A stretch of 64,000 nucleotides of DNA, from contig NZ_JABAIL010000009.1 in assembly GCF_012641475.1 (NCBI RefSeq), positions 124,001 through 188,000 of the forward strand. Reading direction: 5' to 3'. The DNA is from Flammeovirga agarivorans (GTDB lineage Bacteria; Bacteroidota; Bacteroidia; Cytophagales; Flammeovirgaceae). The notes beneath the pieces were generated by a model. That model had not been told where the DNA came from. It did not search any database and saw only the letters and a program-made list of their open reading frames with translations. Each line of letters opens with the position of its first letter. Within the stretch, counting starts at the first letter, position 1. Positions 44,061 through 51,729 of this stretch are shown here, in pieces. Made by a program: the position numbers and the translations under genes.

Positions 44061-44096
44061 AAGTAATACAAGAACAGCAACTAATTTTGATTTGAA

Positions 44097-46637
44097 ATGA
44101 AAAAACATCTACTTTTTTACCTGTTATTTTTTTGCATTTATTCTATATCATCTGCTCAAATAATGCCAACGGAGGGTGATGGTACAGTAGATCATCCTTA
44201 TCTAGTTTCATCTTTAGATCATTTAAGATGGATCTCTGAAGGTGGAGATGGAAGTAGTCTGGGTGACGGCTCAAGGTGGCAGTTATATTATAAACAGACT
44301 GCCGATATTGATGCTGCAGATACTAAGAATTGGAATACAGGTGAAGGCTTTAGACCAATGGGTAATACCAACAAAAAATTTAAAGGTAATTATGATGGGA
44401 GTGGCTTTACTATCTCAAATTTATATATCAATAGAATTGTAGATTATGTAGGTCTCTTCGGTTACATAGACAAGAATGGTGTAGTTAAGAATCTTCAGGT
44501 GACTGATATGGATATTACAGGTGACCGTTATGTAGGTGGTTTATCAGGCTATTTAAATGATGCCAGTACATTATCCAATATTTTATTAACGGGAAACGTT
44601 ACAGCAAGAAGGTTTTTTGGAGGAGTTGTTGGTGAAGGTAATGTGAGTTCTGTGATTGAAAATACAATTACTTTTGTAACACTTACAGGTACAGGCGAAG
44701 CATCGAATAATGACAATAGAGCAGCGGGTGGTATTGCAGGAAGATTTTATGATAAATCGGTGATAAGAAACTCATATGCTGTCAATAACTTTAATGTTAG
44801 CCTTAACAAAGGAGGATTAGTGGCTTTATCACAAACTTCCATTGTTATCGAAAACTCATATTGGGATACAGAAATTTCAGGTATCGATATTGCTGATTCT
44901 GAAAATAAATTTCCTGATATCAAAGGTTTAACCACAGCAGAGTTTGGTGATTCCAATAACTTTAATCTTTGGGATTTTGATGCCACTTGGGCAATTGCCA
45001 AATTAACAGCATATGATAACCAATTCAGACCTTATTTACAGCGTCTAAGTGCAAGAACAGTTAGTTTGTCAACAAATGATGATTCATTTGGTAGTGTTGA
45101 AGGAGATGGTGTTTATCATGCAGGAAATAATGCTACCATAACTGCTACACCTGCAAATGAATATAACTTTATACATTGGTTAAATGGCGAAACGATCGTT
45201 TCTACAGATGCTGAGTATTCATTTGAAATTACAAACGATGTAGATTATCAGGCTGTTTTTGAGCTTAAGAAATATACAATAACGGTTACTCAAGGAACTA
45301 ATGGAACGATCACTCCATCAACTACTGTTGTTGATTCTGGTAGTTCTCAGATCTTTACAATAGTAGCTTCAGAAGGTTACGAGATTAGTGATGTATTGGT
45401 AGACGGAGAATCTCAAGGCGTAATGGCCGAATATACATTTACAGATGTGATGAGCGATCATACGATAACAGCAAGCTTTACTGAAGTTGTTGTCCCAACC
45501 TACACATTAACAGTAGTTCAGGTTTCCAATGGTACGATCACTCCTTCAACTACAGTAGTGGATGAAGGAAGCGATCAGACCTTTACAATAGTAGCTTCAG
45601 AAGGTTACGAGATTAGTGAGGTTTTGGTGGATGGAGAATCTCAAGGCGTAATCGCCGAATATACATTTACTGATGTGATGAGTGATCATACGATAACAGC
45701 AAGCTTTACAGAAGTTGTTGTCCCAACATACACATTAACAGTAGTTCAGGTTTCCAATGGTACGATTACTCCATCAACGACCGTAGTAGATGAAGGAAGT
45801 GATCAGACCTTTATAATCGAAGCATCCGAAGGTTTCGAGATTAGTGAAGTATTGGTGGATGGAGAATCTCAAGGTGTGATTGATGAATATACATTTACTG
45901 ATGTGATGAGTGATCATACGATAACAGCAAGCTTTAAAGAAGAGGCAGTACTTTTTACTATTCAAGTAATAGAGAACGAAGGAGGTAACATAACACCAGG
46001 TACAACTGAAGTTTCTAAAGGGGAATCAATTACTTATAGCATTGAAGAAAATGAAGGGTATATGCTAGTTGATGTTCAAGTAGACGGTGAATCAAAAGGA
46101 AGTGTGACTACTTATACCTTTGAGAATGTTGAAAGCAACCATAGTATAGAGGCGATCTATAATAAGGTACATTATATTACTGTTATTGAACCAACTAATG
46201 GTGAAATTACTCCATCTTCAATGTATGTAGTCGAAGGGCAAAACCAAACCTTTGTATTTACTCCAAATGAAGGCTATATAGTATCTGAAATACTTGTAAA
46301 TGGTGAGGATATGGGAAGTCTGGAAAGTTACACTTTCAAAGAGGTAAGTGCTTCAAATTCATTGGAAGTGATTTTCATCAAAGAAGAGCTTCCAACCTCG
46401 TTAGATCCATCATTATTAGCCAAGGTAAAAGTGGGACCTAACCCAACATCAGACAAAATTACGTTAGCAGGTGTTCCAATAAATACAAAAGTGGTCATCT
46501 ATAATTTAATAGGAAACATAGTTTATTCTAACACTACTCAGTTTTCAAAAGAAACCATAGATATGAGTTTGTTAAACTCTGGGATATATGTGATCCACAT
46601 TGAAAATATTGGTAATTTTAAGATCATTAAGGAATAA
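44097..46637 (+). CDS. GLUG + InlB-B-like repeat protein, T9SS-sorted
   Basis: An 846-residue exported protein (signal MKKHLLFYLLFFCIYSISSAQ). Residues about 20-310 form a GLUG module (DYVGLFGYIDKNGVVKNLQV, YVGGLSGYLNDASTLSNILL, LTTAEFGDSNNFNLWDFDAT). After it come divergent InlB B-type bacterial repeats of about 76 residues (KYTITVTQGTNGTITPSTTV ... YTFTDVMSDHTITASF); the first three are nearly identical and two more are diverged. The last 75 residues are a T9SS type A sorting domain (VKVGPNPTSDKITLAGVPIN ... LLNSGIYVIHIENIGNFKII). It should be a stalk-like surface protein. Ligand unknown. Confidence 0.88.
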   Translation: MKKHLLFYLLFFCIYSISSAQIMPTEGDGTVDHPYLVSSLDHLRWISEGGDGSSLGDGSRWQLYYKQTADIDAADTKNWNTGEGFRPMGNTNKKFKGNYDGSGFTISNLYINRIVDYVGLFGYIDKNGVVKNLQVTDMDITGDRYVGGLSGYLNDASTLSNILLTGNVTARRFFGGVVGEGNVSSVIENTITFVTLTGTGEASNNDNRAAGGIAGRFYDKSVIRNSYAVNNFNVSLNKGGLVALSQTSIVIENSYWDTEISGIDIADSENKFPDIKGLTTAEFGDSNNFNLWDFDATWAIAKLTAYDNQFRPYLQRLSARTVSLSTNDDSFGSVEGDGVYHAGNNATITATPANEYNFIHWLNGETIVSTDAEYSFEITNDVDYQAVFELKKYTITVTQGTNGTITPSTTVVDSGSSQIFTIVASEGYEISDVLVDGESQGVMAEYTFTDVMSDHTITASFTEVVVPTYTLTVVQVSNGTITPSTTVVDEGSDQTFTIVASEGYEISEVLVDGESQGVIAEYTFTDVMSDHTITASFTEVVVPTYTLTVVQVSNGTITPSTTVVDEGSDQTFIIEASEGFEISEVLVDGESQGVIDEYTFTDVMSDHTITASFKEEAVLFTIQVIENEGGNITPGTTEVSKGESITYSIEENEGYMLVDVQVDGESKGSVTTYTFENVESNHSIEAIYNKVHYITVIEPTNGEITPSSMYVVEGQNQTFVFTPNEGYIVSEILVNGEDMGSLESYTFKEVSASNSLEVIFIKEELPTSLDPSLLAKVKVGPNPTSDKITLAGVPINTKVVIYNLIGNIVYSNTTQFSKETIDMSLLNSGIYVIHIENIGNFKIIKE
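45270..45953 (+). repeat. Three tandem 228-bp repeats inside the GLUG/InlB-B gene
   Basis: Units start at 45270, 45498 and 45726, exactly 228 bases (76 codons) apart. Units 2 and 3 are nearly identical in DNA as well as protein, including third-codon positions; unit 1 is more diverged at its start. This points to recent duplication or ongoing homogenisation, so copy number may vary between strains. Confidence 0.9.
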
Positions 46638-46663
46638 ACTAAATAAGGAAACTTTTTAATACA

Positions 46664-46707
46664 TATGCTTCTATTTTTTATCACAAAGAGTAGAAAATAG
46701 AAGCATA
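46664..46707 (+). terminator. 14-bp perfect hairpin between GLUG genes
   Basis: TATGCTTCTATTTT pairs perfectly with AAAATAGAAGCATA around a 16-base loop, followed by CTTTTAAAT. It lies 26 bases after the stop of the second GLUG gene and may terminate part of the transcription or protect the 3' end. Confidence 0.7.
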
Positions 46708-46762
46708 CTTTTAAATAAAAACTAGGGAATTGTTTGCCCTAGCAACTAACAAAGAAATTAAA

Positions 46763-49700
46763 ATGATTAAGCATTTAATACTTATCATATGTATTCTCTT
46801 CTTTTTTCAAACTGGATTTTCACAAGAAAAACCATTGGAAGGAGATGGTTCAATAAGTAATCCATATCAAATTGAAAATGTGTCTCACCTGTTATGGCTT
46901 TCCAAAGCAGAAGGGGATACAGATGATGTACTCAATAGACTTGAACATCATTACATTTTAATGGCAGATATTGATTTAACCAATGTGGACTTTGTGCCTA
47001 TTGGTTCAACAGAAACGCCTTTCAAAGGAACTTTTGATGGAAGAGGATATACAATTTCAAGTTTAAGTATTGACCAGTCTTCATCTAGATACTTGGGTTT
47101 GTTTGGTGTTATTTTATCGGGAACAGTGCATCATTTGCAACTGAATAATGTTAATGTTTCAGGAGAAAGGTTTATTGGGGCTTTGGCAGGAAAAATTGAT
47201 GAAAGCACCATCATTCATCATATCATTGCGAAGGGTACTGTACATGGTGAAAGAGGTATTGGAGGTATTATTGGTGAGATCAATAACAAGTCTGAAGTAT
47301 CATATATACAATCATTTGTAGCAACATCAGTAATTGATGGAGAGAAAAATGTGGGTGGTATTGCAGGAGTTATATACAATAAATCATCAATTTCACAGTC
47401 TTATGTAGCAGCAGATGTTACAGGATCATCAAGTGTAGGACCATTAGTAGGCGCTGGTCACTTTGCCAGTAGTGAAGACAAATTGGTGTCAATCAAAGAA
47501 AGTTATTGGGACAAGGATATTACAGGACTAAACTCTAATGAAGGTATTGCAGATTCCTATGGTTTAACAACGGAAGAATTTAAAACAGAAGATAGCTTTT
47601 TGGATCTTGATTTTGAAAACATTTGGAAGATGGATACAAATAGTGATTTTTCGGAAACAAGTAGACCTTATCTTTCATGGATTGGCGGTGTATTCGTTCA
47701 AGTGAAAAATGAAAATGAAGATTGGGGAGCAGTCCAAGGGGAAGGATATTATTCGATTGGAGAGCAGATTTCATTGAAAGCAGTTCCCAATCAAAATGTA
47801 GAATTTGTACAATGGGAACTCAACAATGAGGTATATTCTGATCAACCAGAAGTTAACGTTACTGTGGAAGAACATATGGTATTTGAAGCATCATTTGAAC
47901 CTGCCGAATATCTAATTACCGAAATAAGTTCTCCAAGAGGAAAGGTAATCGGAGATGATACATTAAAGGTTACCTCATTTGAAACAGTACAATTACCCAT
48001 CTCTCCAAAGACAGCCTACGAAATTGAGGAAGTATTTCTAAATGGAAATTCAATCGGAACAGTACCATATATCACATTATCGGGAGTTTCCGAAGATATA
48101 GTTATTGAAGTGAAATATAAAAGTATTGACTATCAATTACCTGAGGGAGAGGGGACTGCAGAAAGCCCATATGTTATTCGAACATTAGAAGAACTAAGAT
48201 GGTTTTCAGAAGGAGATACAACCACAGGTATTGGACAAGGTACGCGTTGGAGAAGTCATGTGATATTGGATGCTAATATTTATGCAGAAGAAACTCAACA
48301 TTGGAATGCAGGATTAGGTTTTTTCCCAATTGGTACTGAATCCAAACCATTTAGAGGCCATTTTAATGGACAACATTATGAGATTCATGATCTAGTATCA
48401 CAAAGAGAACAAGAAAGATATATTGGATTGTTCGGTTATAGTAAAGATAGTGCATCAATAAGGAATTTACAGATCTTAAATGTAGACTTCAAAGGGGATA
48501 GATATGTAGGTGCACTCCTTGGTAAAGCTGACAGTACAAATATTGAAAATATCGTCGTTTCAGGTAAAGTAGAAGCAGAAAGATTAATAGGTGGAGCAGT
48601 TGGTGAATTGAATAAAGGAAGTCACTTATCTCAATCGGCCTCTTTCGTTGATGTAAGTGTGATTGAAGGCGGGAAAAACCTTGGGGGTTTAGTAGGTACA
48701 ATCTACAATAGATCATCAGTAAACGAAGTTTATGCTGTAGGGAGTGTGGAGAATGCATCAAATTCAGGTGGATTAATTGGTAATGGACACAAAGAAGATG
48801 TTGTGAGTGTTACTAATGCGTATTGGGATCATGAAACTACTGGACTTACGTCTTCACATTTACAAGAGGATACATTTGGTTTGTCGACTTCAGCATTTAG
48901 TGATTTGGATAACTTTGTAGGTTGGGCATCATCAGAAGTCAATTGGTCTATTTTAATAAACACAAAATATGATCAAGTGGAGAGACCTTATCCCTTTGAG
49001 TTACAAAAACATTGGATTAATGTGACAGCCAATAGAAGAGACTGGGGTGTACTGACCGGTAATGGTAGATACCTTGAAGGAGAAAAAGTAAAGATCAAAG
49101 CGTTAACACTTGCAGGTCATTATTTTATTGAATGGCAAAAAAATGGCGAATTTCTATCAACAGAATCATCAGTAGAAATTGTAGTTGCTAATCATAATGA
49201 TGAATACAAAGCTATCCTTGGAGCAGATGAGTATATCATTGAAGTAAGTCAATCCGATAACGGTACAATTACTCCAGGTACATCAACTGTTTTCCACAAT
49301 GATGATTTTACATTTCAGATCGTTCCAGATGATGGTTATGAAGTAGATTACCTGCTTGTGGATCAGGATACCATTTTAGCTACTACAGAATATACTTTTA
49401 AAGCGGTAACGCAATCCTATAGTTTTTCAGCTAGGTTTAAAGAGTATGAACCTACTATTTTTATCATTCCAGCTATTGCAGGAGAAAACGGAAGCATTAC
49501 TCCACTTTTAGGAGAAGTGAGTGAAGGTGAGGATATTACTTTTGATATTATTCCTGACCCGGGTTACGAAATTGATCTGGTTTTTGTAGGAGATGACAAC
49601 AGTATTGATACATTAGAAACAGATAAAACTGCATATGCTCATACCTTTGAGAATGTATGGAACAACTATTCCATCTCGGCTACATTTAAAAAGAGTACCA

Positions 49701-49939
49701 TTTCTTCTTTAGACCCTACGGATGAATGGATCAATGTTTATCCCAATCCATTTACGTCTGAAGTGAATATCCTTGTTACAAAACCACAGTCTATTCAGAT
49801 TATTAATTTAACGGGACAAGTGGTATATCAACAAGAACTGACAGAGAATAAAACAGTACTATCCTTAACCTCATTACCTAGAGGAATTTATATTATTAAG
49901 TCTTCGGAAAGCAAACCGGTTAAAATTCAGAAAAAATAA
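46763..49939 (+). CDS. Double-GLUG + InlB-B-like repeat protein, T9SS-sorted
   Basis: A 1058-residue exported protein if started at 46763 (MIKHLILIICILFFFQTGFSQ); the frame extends 11 codons upstream without a better signal. It consists of two copies of the same module: GLUG repeats (about 20-310 and 450-735; FIGALAGKIDESTIIHHIIA versus YVGALLGKADSTNIENIVVS) each followed by InlB-B-like domains (FVQWELNNEVYSDQPEVNVT versus FIEWQKNGEFLSTESSVEIV). Two more InlB-B-like domains and a T9SS sorting domain (INVYPNPFTSEVNILVTKPQ ... LPRGIYIIKSSESKPVKIQK) complete it. It appears to be an internally duplicated relative of the preceding protein. Its stop overlaps the sulfatase start (TAATG). Confidence 0.87.
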   Translation: MIKHLILIICILFFFQTGFSQEKPLEGDGSISNPYQIENVSHLLWLSKAEGDTDDVLNRLEHHYILMADIDLTNVDFVPIGSTETPFKGTFDGRGYTISSLSIDQSSSRYLGLFGVILSGTVHHLQLNNVNVSGERFIGALAGKIDESTIIHHIIAKGTVHGERGIGGIIGEINNKSEVSYIQSFVATSVIDGEKNVGGIAGVIYNKSSISQSYVAADVTGSSSVGPLVGAGHFASSEDKLVSIKESYWDKDITGLNSNEGIADSYGLTTEEFKTEDSFLDLDFENIWKMDTNSDFSETSRPYLSWIGGVFVQVKNENEDWGAVQGEGYYSIGEQISLKAVPNQNVEFVQWELNNEVYSDQPEVNVTVEEHMVFEASFEPAEYLITEISSPRGKVIGDDTLKVTSFETVQLPISPKTAYEIEEVFLNGNSIGTVPYITLSGVSEDIVIEVKYKSIDYQLPEGEGTAESPYVIRTLEELRWFSEGDTTTGIGQGTRWRSHVILDANIYAEETQHWNAGLGFFPIGTESKPFRGHFNGQHYEIHDLVSQREQERYIGLFGYSKDSASIRNLQILNVDFKGDRYVGALLGKADSTNIENIVVSGKVEAERLIGGAVGELNKGSHLSQSASFVDVSVIEGGKNLGGLVGTIYNRSSVNEVYAVGSVENASNSGGLIGNGHKEDVVSVTNAYWDHETTGLTSSHLQEDTFGLSTSAFSDLDNFVGWASSEVNWSILINTKYDQVERPYPFELQKHWINVTANRRDWGVLTGNGRYLEGEKVKIKALTLAGHYFIEWQKNGEFLSTESSVEIVVANHNDEYKAILGADEYIIEVSQSDNGTITPGTSTVFHNDDFTFQIVPDDGYEVDYLLVDQDTILATTEYTFKAVTQSYSFSARFKEYEPTIFIIPAIAGENGSITPLLGEVSEGEDITFDIIPDPGYEIDLVFVGDDNSIDTLETDKTAYAHTFENVWNNYSISATFKKSTISSLDPTDEWINVYPNPFTSEVNILVTKPQSIQIINLTGQVVYQQELTENKTVLSLTSLPRGIYIIKSSESKPVKIQKK

Positions 49940-51273
49940 TGAAAGCACTACTTATAGGCATTTTTTTAATGATGTCATGGGGTACATATGCCCAAAAGAA
50001 ACCAAATTTTCTGATCATTGTGGCAGATGATTTAGGATATGGGGATCTCTCCTGTTATGGAGCGAAAGATATTAAAACACCTAACATTGATCAACTAGCG
50101 AGTGAAGGAGCTTTATTTACCAATTTCCATACGACATCTTCCGTTTGTTCTCCATCTAGAGCATCGATGTATACGGGTAAATATCCAGACTTAGTAGGAG
50201 TACCTGGAGTGGTAAGAGTAAATCAATCTAATAGTTTTGGATTTTTTGCTCCACAAGGCAAAACCATAATGAATGTCTTTAAAGAACAATCTGATTATAC
50301 TACGGCATTAATTGGGAAATGGCATTTAGGCCACGCATCACCAAACCTACCCAATGAAAGAGGGTTTGACTTCTTCCAAGGTTGGCTAGTAGGTATGACG
50401 GACTATTATAAACACGTCCGATACAATGAAAATTGGATGAGAAAAAATGATCAAAAAATTGAACCAGAAGGACATTGTACAGATCTATTTACAGATTGGA
50501 CTTTAAAATATTTAGATCAAAACAACCAACCTTTCTGTTTATTCTTAACCTATACTGCACCACATTCTCCTTTACAACCACCGGCTGAATACTATGATAA
50601 AGTTATAGCCAGAGAGAAAGGTATCTCAGAAAAGCGAGCAAAATATGCTGGGTTAGTAGAACATATGGACGATCAAATTGCAAGGGTAGTTCAGAAACTT
50701 AAAGAGAATGGACAATTGGATAACACTGTGATCATGTTCTTATCAGATAATGGGGGAGCAGAAAACCATGGTGCAGACAACGGAGTATTTAAAGGACAGA
50801 AAGGCGATCTGTATGAAGGGGGTACAAGGGTTCCCTTTATCGTTAGATGGGGTAAAAATATAAAACCTCAAAAGACCGATATGTATATGTCAGTAACTGA
50901 TATTTTTCCTACAATGGCGTCGATCATTGGTGCTGAAGTAGTTGAAGATTTATCAGGGATCGATCAGAAAAATTATTTGTTAAACGGAGAAGTAGCCAAA
51001 GAAGACCGAGTGGATATTGGTGTCCGTAGAGGAAATCGTAGTGATTGTGTTGATGGAACTATCTTCTACAGTGTACAAAAAAACGGCTGGAAATATATGC
51101 AGAATTCAGCTTGCCAACCTTATGTCTTCTATAACATGAGTAAAGATAAAGAAGAGATGCATCCAATTCCTGCTTCAGATCTACCGAAAAAGAAAAAGAA
51201 TTTTGATAAGATACTAAGAAAACACATTGTCAATTCAGGAGGTGTATCCTGGCAAAACCTACTTACAGATTAG
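49939..51273 (+). CDS. S1-family sulfatase A
   Basis: A 444-residue periplasmic or exported formylglycine sulfatase (signal MKALLIGIFLMMSWGTYAQ). The metal-binding start FLIIVADDLGYGDLSCYG, the maturation motif with Cys70 (VCSPSRASMYTGKYP), GKWHLGH and IMFLSDNGG are all present, so it should be active once Cys70 is converted to formylglycine. It removes sulfate esters from a polysaccharide or oligosaccharide; regiospecificity cannot be read. It overlaps the GLUG gene by one base, linking GLUG protein and sulfatase production. A terminator follows. Confidence 0.95.
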   Translation: MKALLIGIFLMMSWGTYAQKKPNFLIIVADDLGYGDLSCYGAKDIKTPNIDQLASEGALFTNFHTTSSVCSPSRASMYTGKYPDLVGVPGVVRVNQSNSFGFFAPQGKTIMNVFKEQSDYTTALIGKWHLGHASPNLPNERGFDFFQGWLVGMTDYYKHVRYNENWMRKNDQKIEPEGHCTDLFTDWTLKYLDQNNQPFCLFLTYTAPHSPLQPPAEYYDKVIAREKGISEKRAKYAGLVEHMDDQIARVVQKLKENGQLDNTVIMFLSDNGGAENHGADNGVFKGQKGDLYEGGTRVPFIVRWGKNIKPQKTDMYMSVTDIFPTMASIIGAEVVEDLSGIDQKNYLLNGEVAKEDRVDIGVRRGNRSDCVDGTIFYSVQKNGWKYMQNSACQPYVFYNMSKDKEEMHPIPASDLPKKKKNFDKILRKHIVNSGGVSWQNLLTD

Positions 51274-51301
51274 TTTACAATAATAGTTTTACTCAAAGCA
51301 T

Positions 51302-51338
51302 ACCTTGATTGGATTTTATCCTTTCAAGGTTTTTTTTG
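51302..51338 (+). terminator. Rho-independent terminator after sulfatase A
   Basis: ACCTTGA and TCAAGGT pair, with an inner GGAT/ATCC pair, followed by a run of eight Ts. It lies 29 bases after the stop. Confidence 0.85.
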
Positions 51339-51521
51339 TTAAAAATGAATCATTGATATAATAGAATGATGTGCTATTGGAGAACTATAATCAATCACAA
51401 TCTACTTTTAGTTATTTTTGAATCAGGATAACGACTGAGTAATCACTTAATTATAAATTATCTCATTCTAGATCGATCTGAGTTAAAATTATTTCATTAC
51501 TTCACTTCAAGAGTTGTATTC

Positions 51522-51638
51522 GGGGTACATATCAATAATATACCCTAGTGATATCAAAAATAAAGGTTTTCAAAGATATATCCCCTTCTCATTTTAATAT
51601 ATCCCCCCTCTGAGGTGGGAATTTTCACTGTAAATTTG
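51522..51638 (+). promoter_or_regulatory. HTCS-type promoter of the GH2/sulfatase operon
   Basis: The direct repeat ATATATCCCC occurs at 51576-51585 and 51597-51606, 21 bases apart, followed by a perfect -7 element TAAATTTG (51631-51638), 34 bases after the second half-site. Further upstream GGGGTACATAT (51522-51532) and ATATACCC (51538-51545) form an inverted pair of similar half-sites. This is the clearest of the three HTCS-type promoters; the gene starts 92 bases after the -7 element. Confidence 0.7.
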
Positions 51639-51729
51639 AAGTGTCTTCAATGGGGAGGTAAAGAAATGATACCCATTATTGATCAAAGAACTGAAATGAA
51701 ATTTTTTGCAAGTATTAATAGAAAGGTAT

